Below are positions 33,313 through 42,969 of a stretch of 64,000 bases of DNA, piece after piece (positions within the stretch are counted from its first letter, which is position 1; each line of letters begins with the position of its first letter). Location: NCBI RefSeq assembly GCF_000336955.1, contig NZ_AOLI01000019.1:51727-115726 (forward strand), read 5' to 3'. The notes under the pieces were generated by a model, which worked only from the letters and a program-made list of their open reading frames with translations, made no database searches and had not been told where the DNA came from. The DNA is from Haloferax larsenii JCM 13917. Its GTDB lineage: Archaea > Halobacteriota > Halobacteria > Halobacteriales > Haloferacaceae. The translations under genes were made by a program, and so were the position numbers.

Positions 33313-35865
33313 ATGACCGACGACAGGTATCTCCACAGACGGGTGTCGTCGATTCGTGCGACCGTGCGGGCCGTGCTCGGCGCACACGCGACTGACGACG
33401 AACAGAGTACAGAAGACCTCGCTCGGGGTGATTCCGAACAGAGTACAGAAGAATCCGCTCGGGGTGATTCATCCCGCGAACCTCGGCACGACGGAGGAAC
33501 GACCGCGGCTGCCGAAGCCAGACAGCGTCCCGACCGCGACGCCTCGTTGTCGCATCTCGACGATTTCTCGGACGCCATCGAGCAGTACATCGAGGGCGAC
33601 CTCACAGTCCGTGTCGACGTGCCGGACGACCCGGAACTCGCACGGCACGCGCAACTCCTCAATCAACTGTTCGACGAGTGGCAAACGTCGATGCGGAACG
33701 TCGACGCTTTCGCAGACCAGGTCGCCTCGTCGACAGCGATTGTCTCGAACGCCGTCGGCGACAGCCGCGGAGAGAGTCGCGCCGTCGCGGAGTCGGTCGA
33801 CGACATCGCCGACGGTGCGACGCGGCAAAGCGAGAGCGTCGAAGAGGTCGCCGACGAGATGCGGAACCTCTCGGCGACAATCGAAGAGGTCGCGGCGTCG
33901 GCAGACGAAATCAGGCAGTCGACCGACGAAGCTGTCGCACGCGGCAGCGAGGGGAAACGCGCCGCCGAGGAGGCAATCCGCGAACTCGATGTTATCAGCG
34001 AACAGACCAGCGCGACGGTCTCCCGCGTCCGGGAACTCGACGAGCGAATCGACGAGATAACCGGTATCGCGGCGAAGATATCGGACATCGCGGAACAGAC
34101 CAACATCCTCGCACTCAACGCCTCCATCGAGGCCGCACGCGCCGGTGAGGCGGGCGAGGGCTTCGCGGTCGTCGCCGAGGAGGTCAAGTCGCTCGCGGAG
34201 GAGACGCAGGCCGCGACCGAGGATATCGAAACGACCATCGAGGCGGTTCGAGCGCAGTCCGACGAGACGGTCGACGACATCACCGACACGAACGACCGAC
34301 TCGAAGAGGGAAGCGAGACCATTCAAGACGCGCTCTCGGCTCTCGACGGTGTCGTCGAAGACCTCGAAGAGACGAACACCAGCCTCCACGAAATTAGCGA
34401 TGCGACCGACTCGCAGGCGGCGACGTCACAGGAGGTCGTGAGCCAGGCCGACGAGGTCGGGAGCATCAGCGACGAGACCGCGACACTGGCGTCTGACGTG
34501 GCCGGCTCGGCTCGCCGACAGACGGTGTCGCTGTCCGAGGCGATGACGAAGATAAACACGCTCTCGGAGCAGGCAGACGACCTGCAAGCGTCAATCGACG
34601 ACTACCGACTCCACTCGGCGACCGAGTCGGGACAAACTGTCGTCCAGTTCTGGCACGGGATGACCGGCGACACGGCGCTGGTTCTGGAGTCGCTCGTCGA
34701 CGAGTTCAACGCCACTCACGACGGTGTCCGCGTCGAAACCGCCGCGAAAGGGAGCTATCGCGGGACGTTCGACGCGACGATGGCTGCCGCGCAGTCGGGA
34801 ACGCCTCCGACAATCGCCCAACTCTACGAGGTCGGCACACAGCGGGCGCTCGACAGTGAGGCGTTTACGCCGGTCGAGTCAGTGCTTCCCGACACCTCGT
34901 TGGTGTCGTCTCTCGTCCCCGAACTCGCGAACTACTACCGACAGGACGGGACGCTCTGGTCGATGCCGTTCAATTCCTCGAATCCCGTCCTCTACTACAA
35001 CGCCGACGCGTTCGACCGCGCCGGTCTCGACCCGGACGACCCACCAGAGACGTTCGATTCGGTGACGAAGGCGGCGGCGACAGTGAAGACGAACACGAAC
35101 GCCGAGTACGGCGCGACGTGGGCGAACTACAGTTGGTTCGTCGAACAGTGGTTCGCTGCGGCGGGCGCGTGTCTCTTCGACGCCGACAACGGCCGAAACG
35201 GGACGGCGCGCACGCCCCATCTCGACGGCGAGGTCGCGAGAAGCGTGTTCGGATGGTGGCGCGACCTCGAACAGAACGACCTCCTGTACAATCCCGGCGT
35301 CGAAGCCAGGGGTGCCGCGAGAGAAGCGTTCCTCGACGGCCGTGCTGCGATGCTCGTCGACTCCAGTTCGAGCGCCATGTCCATCGTTCAGGGGGCCGAA
35401 GAGCGGGGCTTTACGACCAAGGTCGGAAAGTTCCCCGCGCCCGACTCGCGTGCGGGCGTCGTCGTCGGTGGTGCCTCGCTGTGGGTCGCAGACGAAGCCA
35501 CAGACCAACAGCAGGCTGCCGCAGGCGAGTTCATCACGTGGTTGACCCAGCCCGAGCAACAACAGCAGTGGCACCAACACACCGGCTACTTCCCGGTTCA
35601 CCGCCAGACGGAACAGCGTCTTCAGGACGTCGGCTGGTTCGACGAGCGACCCGGATTCGAAGTCGCGTTCGAACAACTGGCCGAGAGCGAAGATACGCCG
35701 GCGACTCGCGGCGCTCGTATCGGGCCGTTCACGACAGTTCGAACCATCGTCTCCGAAGGTCTCTCGGAACTGTTCGACGGTCGCGACCTCGACGCTGTCC
35801 TCGAGGCGATGGACGACCAGATAACGACTCGGCTTCGGGAGTACGAGTCGTCGAGCGAACACTGA
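33313..35865 (+). CDS. Soluble chemotaxis transducer fused to a UgpB-like solute-binding domain
   Basis: This 850-residue protein has no signal peptide and no membrane helix. Residues 1-80 are a polar linker with a 12-residue tandem duplication. Residues 88-127 resemble a HAMP-type segment. Residues 130-430 are an MCP signalling coiled coil with the tip [18 protein letters not shown] (261-278). Residues 440-830 form a complete ABC solute-binding fold of the UgpB (glycerol-3-phosphate) type: [18 protein letters not shown], a KGSYRGTF segment, QLYEVGTQ and [14 protein letters not shown]. It should signal to CheA/CheW from the cytosol. An intracellular metabolite, perhaps a glycerol phosphate, could be the ligand (inference). 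Confidence 0.9.
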   Translation: MTDDRYLHRRVSSIRATVRAVLGAHATDDEQSTEDLARGDSEQSTEESARGDSSREPRHDGGTTAAAEARQRPDRDASLSHLDDFSDAIEQYIEGDLTVRVDVPDDPELARHAQLLNQLFDEWQTSMRNVDAFADQVASSTAIVSNAVGDSRGESRAVAESVDDIADGATRQSESVEEVADEMRNLSATIEEVAASADEIRQSTDEAVARGSEGKRAAEEAIRELDVISEQTSATVSRVRELDERIDEITGIAAKISDIAEQTNILALNASIEAARAGEAGEGFAVVAEEVKSLAEETQAATEDIETTIEAVRAQSDETVDDITDTNDRLEEGSETIQDALSALDGVVEDLEETNTSLHEISDATDSQAATSQEVVSQADEVGSISDETATLASDVAGSARRQTVSLSEAMTKINTLSEQADDLQASIDDYRLHSATESGQTVVQFWHGMTGDTALVLESLVDEFNATHDGVRVETAAKGSYRGTFDATMAAAQSGTPPTIAQLYEVGTQRALDSEAFTPVESVLPDTSLVSSLVPELANYYRQDGTLWSMPFNSSNPVLYYNADAFDRAGLDPDDPPETFDSVTKAAATVKTNTNAEYGATWANYSWFVEQWFAAAGACLFDADNGRNGTARTPHLDGEVARSVFGWWRDLEQNDLLYNPGVEARGAAREAFLDGRAAMLVDSSSSAMSIVQGAEERGFTTKVGKFPAPDSRAGVVVGGASLWVADEATDQQQAAAGEFITWLTQPEQQQQWHQHTGYFPVHRQTEQRLQDVGWFDERPGFEVAFEQLAESEDTPATRGARIGPFTTVRTIVSEGLSELFDGRDLDAVLEAMDDQITTRLREYESSSEH
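33400..33471. repeat. 36-bp tandem duplication inside the transducer fusion gene
   Basis: Units 33400-33435 and 33436-33471 encode [12 protein letters not shown] and [12 protein letters not shown]. The repeat lies in the N-terminal linker, outside recognisable domains, and keeps the frame. Confidence 0.85.
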
Positions 35866-35932
35866 ACTCGTCGCCGACTCGCTTTTGGTCGCGTTCCCCG
35901 GTGCTCCTATCCGCGTTGCGGCCCTACGTTCG

Positions 35933-37252
35933 ATGATGGGCCAGCCCCACCGCTCGCGCTTCTGTGACCGCTTTCGCGCCGCCTCCGCGAGCGAACGGAG
36001 ACAGTTCGTCGCCGACCTCTGGGACGCTCGCGGTTGGGAGACGACTATCGAAGCCGACCTCGTCGTCGCTCGCCGGGGCAACGAGACGGTGCGGATTGCG
36101 GCCGAGAGCGGTCCATTCGGTGTTTCTCGGTTCTCACAGCTCTCACGTCTCCCTCGACTCTCCCGATTCTCATACCCCTCCCGCCTCCCTCGACTTCGCC
36201 GCCTTTCACGTTTCTCCCCTCTCTCTGGCCCACCCCAAACCGCCGACGTGGTCGTCACGCTCGACGACGCCGAATCCACAGCCGCTCGTTGCATCTCACC
36301 CGGCGACCTGTACGAGATTGCCCGATACGGCATTCCCGAAGCGGACAGCAACGACCTCTTTCAGACTCACTTCGGCGATGCCCTCGACGACCCCGCACCA
36401 GAACTCCCTCGAATCCAGCGCACACCCTCATCGACGGCGACGGCGCTCGGTCTCGTCGTCGCACTCGCGGTCCTGCTCGCCGTCGTCGGCCTTCCTGGGT
36501 CGCCGCTGGCGCTCGATTCCCAAACAGGCGAGACGCGACAGTCACCCACGGCGGGGACTCCTGAAGCGACACCCACGCCGGAACCGCGGGTGGTCGCCCC
36601 CGGTGTGACCTCGGCAGGCATTCAGAACGCCTCGGTTCTCGCGGCAGCACACCGCGACGCGGTGACGAATCACTCCTACGAGTGGACCCTCGGCTATCGA
36701 GAGTCGATTGCGGGTGACGAGACCGGCCGCGAAGTCGAAGTCGTTCGCGTCGAGCGTCCGCACGTGTACTCCGTCGAAACCCAGCGTGCCGGGCGACTTC
36801 GGGCGTATCCCCGCCCGACCTCGTCTGAAGATAGCTTCGCCGACGGGACGTACCGATACAGTCGGCGACCGATGGAGCCCGACGGGTTCGCGGTTCGCGT
36901 CATCGACCCCGACGTTCTGGATGGTCCGGGGCGACAGGCGACGCGGGCAGAACGGTACGTCGAGTGGTATCTCTCGACTGGCGACTCTCGCGTCGTGAAC
37001 ACGACGAGCGACGGTGGGATGCGAGTCTATCGCGTCGTCGGTCGTGGCACCGACTTCCCTCGCTCTCGGCAGTACGAGGTCGTTGCGTTGGTCGAAGAAG
37101 ACGGGTTCGTTCGGTCGCTGACAGTGACCTACGAGACGCGCGATGGTCTCGGGATCACCGTCTGGTTCGAGTACGACGACGTCGACGAGACGAGAATCGA
37201 GACACCGCCGTGGGTGTCTCCAATCGGTCGGTCGACGCCCGCGACAGTCGCG

Positions 37253-37273
<21 letters not shown>
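35933..37273 (+). CDS. Protein with Mrr-like N-terminus, one membrane helix and extracytoplasmic domain
   Basis: This 446-residue protein has an N-terminal ~70-residue part ([19 protein letters not shown] ... [17 protein letters not shown]) resembling the restriction-endonuclease-like fold of Mrr-type proteins. Next comes a Ser/Arg/Leu-rich low-complexity stretch (about residues 65-103) with repeated SRLPRL and SRF units. A transmembrane helix follows near 172-195, then a Thr/Pro linker and a ~230-residue outer domain with Trp/Tyr-rich strands. I cannot confirm nuclease activity; the key acidic and Lys positions are not certain. ATG 35933 or 35936 may start it. Confidence 0.65.
36119..36234 (+). 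repeat. Pyrimidine-rich low-complexity tract in the Mrr-like gene
   Basis: The coding strand is almost all C and T with a few G, and repeats ctccctcgact/cgactctcc-like units that encode SRLPRL/SRF. It may form an unusual DNA structure and is prone to slippage. Confidence 0.6.
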
Positions 37274-37771
<498 letters not shown>

Positions 37772-37908
37772 GGTTCCACCGTCGGGCGGACGGGTGAAAA
37801 CCGTGCCGCCTCACACTCTGGTGGGACGACCGATAGAACTAATTGTCATTCGACAACGACTATCACGGGATGGGTTATCAACGAATTGTGATTTCTTTCG
37901 GCAGCGCG

Positions 37909-38880
37909 ATGCTGTCGGCGCTCCGGCGACTCTCGGAGCTCGCAAACACCTACTTCGTCGGCCTCGTGCTCGTCGCGTCGGCGACCGCACTGGTTCGACC
38001 CGGGGCGTACACGTGGATTGCACCGTACATCTCACCGCTTCTCGGTGTCATCATGCTCGGTATGGGGCTGACGCTCCAGCCCGCCGATTTCCGGCGACTC
38101 GCCGAGCGCCCCCGCGACGTTGCCATCGGTGCTGTCGCGCAGTGGGTCGTCATGCCCGTGGCCGCCTACGCGCTCACTATCGCCCTCTCGCTCCCGCCGG
38201 AACTCGCCATCGGCGTCGTGCTCGTCGGTGCAGCACCCGGTGGTACCGCGTCGAACGTTATGGCGTATCTCGGAAAGGGGGACGTTGCGCTCTCGGTGGC
38301 TATTACGACTGTGACGACGCTGGCCGCGCCGCTCGTCATGCCTGCGTGGGTCGTCGTGCTCGCCGGAGAACAGCTACAGGTCGGATTTATGGACCTGTTC
38401 GTCAACATCCTCCAAATCGTCTTCATCCCCGTCGTGTTCGGCTTCAGCCTCCGCCTCGCGCTCGATAGGTTCGCGCCCTCGGTTGCCGAGGTCGGCCTCG
38501 ACGTGTTCCCGCTCGTCTCGGTCGTGACTATCGTCGCCATCGTCGCGGCGGTTGTCGGCCTCAACGTGGACACCATCCTCGGCGCGGGCGTCGCAGCCAT
38601 CTCAGCCGTCGTCCTGCACAATGCCATCGGTCTCGGAACGGGGTACGGAACGGGGCGGCTCGCCGGGATGTCACCCGACCGCGTTCGGACGACGACGTTC
38701 GAAGTCGGCCTGCAGAACAGCGGGCTGGCGGCCGCACTCGCACTGTCGTTTTTCTCACCGGTGGCGGCGCTCCCGCCCGCGCTCTTCAGCGTCTGGCACA
38801 ACATCACCGGGCCGCTCTTGGCGAGTTACTTCTCCCGCAGCGAGAGCGCTGCTGTCGGTGCCGCGCCTGCTGACGACTGA
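37909..38880 (+). CDS. BASS-family (bile acid:sodium symporter-like) transporter
   Basis: This 323-residue protein (from ATG 37909) has about nine to ten helices. The family motifs are GMGLTLQPADF and the GAAPGGTASNVMAYLGKGDVA segment, with ALSVAITTVTTLAAPLVMP. BASS proteins move organic anions such as pantoate or bile acids with sodium. ATG 37909 was chosen because GGTTATCAAC about 30 nt upstream could be its TATA; an earlier ATG (37870) would add 13 residues. The substrate is unknown. Confidence 0.9.
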   Translation: MLSALRRLSELANTYFVGLVLVASATALVRPGAYTWIAPYISPLLGVIMLGMGLTLQPADFRRLAERPRDVAIGAVAQWVVMPVAAYALTIALSLPPELAIGVVLVGAAPGGTASNVMAYLGKGDVALSVAITTVTTLAAPLVMPAWVVVLAGEQLQVGFMDLFVNILQIVFIPVVFGFSLRLALDRFAPSVAEVGLDVFPLVSVVTIVAIVAAVVGLNVDTILGAGVAAISAVVLHNAIGLGTGYGTGRLAGMSPDRVRTTTFEVGLQNSGLAAALALSFFSPVAALPPALFSVWHNITGPLLASYFSRSESAAVGAAPADD

Positions 38881-39010
38881 TATTCCGAAGCGGTTCCCGA
38901 CCGATATCGGGCAGTCACTCTCGACCGATATCCGACAGCGGTTCTCGGCCACGTCCTTCCCCATTCTGTCGCCCCCTAACTACAAGACGACACACTGCGA
39001 TGCGTCGAAT

Positions 39011-40027
39011 ATGCACTCTGCGGAGACCGTGACGCTCGCCCGGCTCCCCTCCGGCGTCCCGGTACAGACGACGGTTCACACTTACGAGCCAGCCGACGGC
39101 GCGGACGGGCCGACGCTGTACGTGCAAGCCGCCCAGCACGGCCGCGAGATAAACGGCACCGAGGTCCTTCGACGACTGCACAGCCAACTCGAACGCGCCG
39201 ACCTCACGGGTCGCATCGTCGCAGTCCCGGTCGCCGACCCGCTCACGTTCGACCGCGTCTCGTACGCGACGCCGGAAGCACTCGATTCCGTCAACTCGAA
39301 CATGAACCGCGTCTGGCCCGGTGACGCCGACGGCACGCTCCACGAACGCATGGCAGCCAAACTCTGGGAGTTCGCCGGGAGCGCCGACGCTATCGTCGAC
39401 CTTCACACCGGAAGCCCGGACATGCTCACGCACACGGTCTACCGCAAGCACGACGACCAGTCACGAGAACTCGCCGAGGCCTTCGGTGTCGACCTCCTGC
39501 TCGCGGAGGCTGCGGGCGAAGACGCCGAAGAGGAGTGGTCCGAACGCAACTTCGGCGGGAAACTCCGCGTCGCGGCGACCGACGCCGGAATCCCCTCTAT
39601 CACGCCGGAACTCGCCCACAACAAGCAACTCGTCGAACCCGCTATCGTCGCGGGCGTCGAGGGCGTACTCAACGTCGCCCGAGACATGGGTATCCTCGGC
39701 GGCGCGGTCGAACCGTGGGACGGCCAGACCTACCGGAATCACCTCGGTCGTGTCACCGCCGAAACCTCCGGGCTGTTCGTCGCGCGCGAAGACCTCCAAC
39801 TGGGCCGCGAGGTCCGCCCCGGCGACCACCTCGGCTGGGTGTACGACCCGACGACGTACAACGTGCTCCAGGAAGTCGAAGCCGAGCGTGCCGGTGTCGT
39901 CTACTCTATCACCCGCGAAGCGACCGTGACGGCCGGAAAGACACTCGTCGGCGTCGCGCTCCCGCTTGACGACGGTCTCGACGAAGACGACCCCTTCGAA
40001 GACAGCGACGACGCGTTCGAAATATAG
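39011..40027 (+). CDS. M14-family succinylglutamate desuccinylase/aspartoacylase-like protein
   Basis: This 338-residue protein has the zinc motif HGREINGTE (His..Glu, residues 38-41 region) and a later His in DLHTGSPD. It shares the fold of the zinc carboxypeptidase/AstE-AspA deacylase family. The substrate (N-acyl amino acid) cannot be assigned. ATG 39011 begins the fold; the upstream frame is unrelated. Degenerate direct repeats (cgaccgatatc twice) lie in the 130-nt spacer between it and the transporter. Confidence 0.9.
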   Translation: MHSAETVTLARLPSGVPVQTTVHTYEPADGADGPTLYVQAAQHGREINGTEVLRRLHSQLERADLTGRIVAVPVADPLTFDRVSYATPEALDSVNSNMNRVWPGDADGTLHERMAAKLWEFAGSADAIVDLHTGSPDMLTHTVYRKHDDQSRELAEAFGVDLLLAEAAGEDAEEEWSERNFGGKLRVAATDAGIPSITPELAHNKQLVEPAIVAGVEGVLNVARDMGILGGAVEPWDGQTYRNHLGRVTAETSGLFVAREDLQLGREVRPGDHLGWVYDPTTYNVLQEVEAERAGVVYSITREATVTAGKTLVGVALPLDDGLDEDDPFEDSDDAFEI

Positions 40028-40096
40028 ATTCGCCCACTTCTCGCGGTGGATTTCCCACGTTCTCTCCCGGTCGGCGGTTCGTCTCTCCTGCCAATC

Positions 40097-40115
40097 CGTA
40101 GTAAATAATTACTAT
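40097..40115 (+). promoter_or_regulatory. AT-rich promoter core with dyad before mscS
   Basis: AGTAAATAATTACT at about 40100-40113 is an almost perfect dyad containing a likely TATA, about 30-40 nt upstream of ATG 40141. A second AT-rich stretch (catttaac) lies 15 nt before the start. Confidence 0.4.
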
Positions 40116-40140
40116 CTCCGCCTACATTTAACAATGTCTT

Positions 40141-41022
40141 ATGTTACCACTTCAACTGGGCGTCTCGCTCGACCCCCAGCAGTACGTCCCGCAACTCGTC
40201 AGTGCAGCCACGGCGGTCCTGTTGTTCGTCGTCGTGTTCGCCGTCATCTACCTCCTCGGGAAGTCCTTCATGACCCGGGCGGTCGAAGAGGGCCTCAGAC
40301 GCCGCGGCTTCGACGAGACGTTTATCGGACTCGCGGTGAGTACCACGGTGGTCGTCACCGCTGTCGTCGCAGTCGCGCTGGCCGCGACAGTCGCTGGCTT
40401 CGGCGTCGTGCTCGCGGCGTTCGCGACGTTGGGTGGTGCCCTCGCCCTCGCGGTCGGCTTCGCCGCACAGGACCTCATCGCGAACTTCGTCGCCGGGGTG
40501 TTCATCATCCAAGACGAGCCGTTCACCGTCGGCGACTGGATCGAGTGGGACGGAAACAGTGGAGTGGTTCGTGAGATTCAACTGCGGGTGACGAAGTTGG
40601 ACACCTTCGACAACGAACTGGTGACCGTCCCGAACAGCGACCTCGCGAACGCGGCAGTGGTCAACAACGTGGCGAACGACCAGCGCCGGGTGTCGGTCGG
40701 CTTCGGAATCGGATACGACGACGATATCGGGCAGGCGCGCGACGCCATCGTCGACGTCGGGTCGCAAATCGAGGGCGTCCTCGACGACCCCGAACCGACG
40801 GCCCCCGTCACGGAACTGGGTGACTCGGCGGTCGTCCTCTCGGGCCGAATCTGGATTGACCCGAACGCGAGCAGTTACGGCGCGGTGCGCGCGAAATTCG
40901 TCGAGGCGGTCAAAGAGCGGTTCGACGCCGAGGGAATCGACATGCCGTACCCCAACACCGAACTCTCGGGCGGCCTCGAAGTCACGAATATCGACGGGGC
41001 GGCGGGGGCGACGAGCGACTGA
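40141..41022 (+). CDS. MscS-family mechanosensitive ion channel
   Basis: This 293-residue protein has three hydrophobic helices. The third carries the Gly/Ala-rich pore pattern ALALAVGFAAQDLIANFVAG, followed by the MscS beta domain (VGDWIEWDGNSGVVREIQLR) and a C-terminal alpha/beta domain. It opens under membrane tension to release solutes on hypo-osmotic shock. Length is typical of small MscS proteins. Confidence 0.93.
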   Translation: MLPLQLGVSLDPQQYVPQLVSAATAVLLFVVVFAVIYLLGKSFMTRAVEEGLRRRGFDETFIGLAVSTTVVVTAVVAVALAATVAGFGVVLAAFATLGGALALAVGFAAQDLIANFVAGVFIIQDEPFTVGDWIEWDGNSGVVREIQLRVTKLDTFDNELVTVPNSDLANAAVVNNVANDQRRVSVGFGIGYDDDIGQARDAIVDVGSQIEGVLDDPEPTAPVTELGDSAVVLSGRIWIDPNASSYGAVRAKFVEAVKERFDAEGIDMPYPNTELSGGLEVTNIDGAAGATSD

Positions 41023-41100
41023 GCGTTCGTCTATCGACCGGCCCGTAGGTTGCCGTGACTCGCCACTCCAAAATGTGAGTCAGAAAACATTTATTGGGCG

Positions 41101-41117
41101 TGGGACGAGTCGTCCCA
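41101..41117. promoter_or_regulatory. Perfect palindrome overlapping a start codon
   Basis: TGGGACGA and TCGTCCCA (8-bp arms, 1-nt centre) span 41101-41117 and include the A of ATG 41117. A TATA-like aaacatttattg lies about 26 nt upstream, so the palindrome sits at the likely transcription start. It could be an operator or a 5' hairpin. Confidence 0.45.
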
Positions 41118-41656
41118 TGCAACGGCGTTCGTTTCTCGCTGCGGTTGGATTAGGAACAGTTGGGTCACTCGCTGGCTGCGCTGCCCCGTATGCAGTTCCC
41201 CGGAGTCGGTTCGATTCCGACGTAGACTGTCCCGCTGGCGTCGCCTTGTGCTATCACGAGGTCGGCGACGAGGCGGTATTTCTGGCCCCGAAACGCGAGC
41301 GTGTCGAGATGGGTGGGTCTGCAGGGTTCGTTCTCGTAAACCGTCAGTCGTCATCGCTTCTCATCGCCCCGGACCACTGGCGACTCCGAAAAAAGGAGGA
41401 CGATGACTGGGTCACGATTCCTCGGGACCCGTTTGTCGATGTCGGGCAGTCGGTTCCGCCGTACGGGACCGCCGAGTGGACGGTCCCCGTCACAGCAGAC
41501 GACTCAGTGCCGACAGAAGACTCTGATACTGACTGGGTTGCCACGGAGACCGAGTTTTCTCCCGGTCGCTACTGCTTCGAACTCGTGGGTGTTCCCGTCC
41601 CGGAAGCCGGTGAGCGGTCGCTCGGTGCGCTGTTCGACGTGGTCGAACCGCAGTGA
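41117..41656 (+). CDS. Tat lipoprotein of unknown function
   Basis: This 179-residue protein has a twin-arginine signal (QRRSFLAAVGLGTVGS) and lipobox LAGC, with Cys21 as the lipid-anchored residue. The mature part is a beta-rich domain, with paired Cys in DCPAGVALCYHE and the C-terminal RYCFELVGVPV, similar in style to surface immunoglobulin-like modules. It is probably membrane-anchored outside the cell. No family was recognised. Confidence 0.8.
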   Translation: MQRRSFLAAVGLGTVGSLAGCAAPYAVPRSRFDSDVDCPAGVALCYHEVGDEAVFLAPKRERVEMGGSAGFVLVNRQSSSLLIAPDHWRLRKKEDDDWVTIPRDPFVDVGQSVPPYGTAEWTVPVTADDSVPTEDSDTDWVATETEFSPGRYCFELVGVPVPEAGERSLGALFDVVEPQ

Positions 41657-41770
41657 GACTTAGTGGGTGACGCATTCGCCGCTGGTTTGGTGCACTGACG
41701 TACCACTGCTCGCGGAGGTGGGGTGGTCTGCTCGGACGTGCTGCAGAAAAAGCGGTCGTAGGGTCGAACT

Positions 41771-42838
41771 TCAGAACGCGCGCAGGTCTTCGAGCACGTC
41801 GGCCGCAGCGCCGGAGTCGATTGCCTCGCGGGCCATCTCCAGTCCTTCGTCGATGGAGTCGGCGTCTTCGCGGGCGTAGATGCGCAGTGCGGCGTTGAGG
41901 GCGACGGCGTCGGCAAAGCGGTCCTCGCGCTCGCCGGAGAGGACGGATTCCGTAATCTCAGCGGAGTCGCCCGCAACGTCGTCTTCGTCTACTCCGAGGT
42001 CGTCGTACTCGAAGTCCATGCCGTACTCGGCCGTCTCGATTTCGAAGTCGTCGAACTCGCCGTCGGTCCACTCTGCGACCTTCGTGTATCCGGGGCGGAT
42101 GTCGTCGTAGCCTTCCATGCCCTGGAACATGACGACGCGCTGGAGGTCGTGGTGCTCGCTCGCCTCGAAGGTGTTCACCATCTTCTTCGCGAACGCGAGG
42201 TGGTAGAACGACCCGAGGTGCGTCGAGGCGTTCGCCGGGTTGGCGATGGTCTCGATGGTGTTGACGAAGGTGCGGACGCCCATGTTGTCGCGGCGCTCCC
42301 ACAGGTCGTGGATGGCGGGGTTGAACGCTGGCTGGTAGTAGAAGCCGAAGCCGGTGTCGTCCACCATGTCGGCGGACTCGTCGGGGTCGAGTTCCGTTCG
42401 GACGCCGAGTTCGTCGAGGACGTGCTTGTAGGCGTCCTGCTTCTGCGTCGGGACGCGGTCGCCGGAGTGGACGACGACCGGCGTTCCGGCCGCAGCGGCG
42501 GTGACACCGGCTGCGACACCGAGAATTGCCGTCTTGCCCTTGCCGTCGTAGTTCGCGCCGCAGTCGACGGGGTCGACCTTCGGTTCGGCGTACTGGACGT
42601 GCTCGGCCATCACGTCGGTGTAGGCGGCGAGTTCCTCGGCGTTGTTGTGTTTCCAGCGGTTCGCGAGCCAGAACGCACCGAGCGTCGTGTGGTCGGGTTC
42701 GTCGGCGAGGATGCGGCGCATCGCCTCCATCGCCTGCGCCCGCGTCATGTCCTCGGCGGATTTGGTCCCGGTGCCGACGACTTCGGTCATCAGACGTTTC
42801 AGCGGCCACTCTCCGAACTCGGTGTCGGCTGCTGCCAT
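41771..42838 (-). CDS. Anthranilate-phosphoribosyltransferase-like (TrpD2-type) protein
   Basis: This 355-residue protein has the glycosyltransferase family 3 fold: N-terminal helical domain, then GVAAGVTAAAAGTPVVVHSG and the RVPTQKQDAYKHVLDELGV loop that replaces the usual GNR..SS..GSADxLEALG of TrpD. A divergent substrate loop of this sort is typical of TrpD2/YbiB-like proteins, which bind nucleic acid or nucleotides rather than make tryptophan. No trp genes are adjacent. Confidence 0.75.
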   Translation of the reverse strand: MAAADTEFGEWPLKRLMTEVVGTGTKSAEDMTRAQAMEAMRRILADEPDHTTLGAFWLANRWKHNNAEELAAYTDVMAEHVQYAEPKVDPVDCGANYDGKGKTAILGVAAGVTAAAAGTPVVVHSGDRVPTQKQDAYKHVLDELGVRTELDPDESADMVDDTGFGFYYQPAFNPAIHDLWERRDNMGVRTFVNTIETIANPANASTHLGSFYHLAFAKKMVNTFEASEHHDLQRVVMFQGMEGYDDIRPGYTKVAEWTDGEFDDFEIETAEYGMDFEYDDLGVDEDDVAGDSAEITESVLSGEREDRFADAVALNAALRIYAREDADSIDEGLEMAREAIDSGAAADVLEDLRAF

Positions 42839-42969
42839 AGTCGAGAGTTCGGCCGAACGCGCAAAAAACGTCCTGTTCGGTCCCGCGATTCGAGGAGCAT
42901 CTTTCCGGTCGTCCCGATGTGTCGCGTCCGTCCGAAAGCGATACGCCCCCCGACTTCTAAGCCCGGGCA

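Noticed and set aside
38884..38945. Short direct repeats (cgaccgatatc, gcggttc) between the transporter and the deacylase
   Set aside because: They are degenerate, only 11-12 bp, and without a dyad or target duplication; probably chance or slippage.
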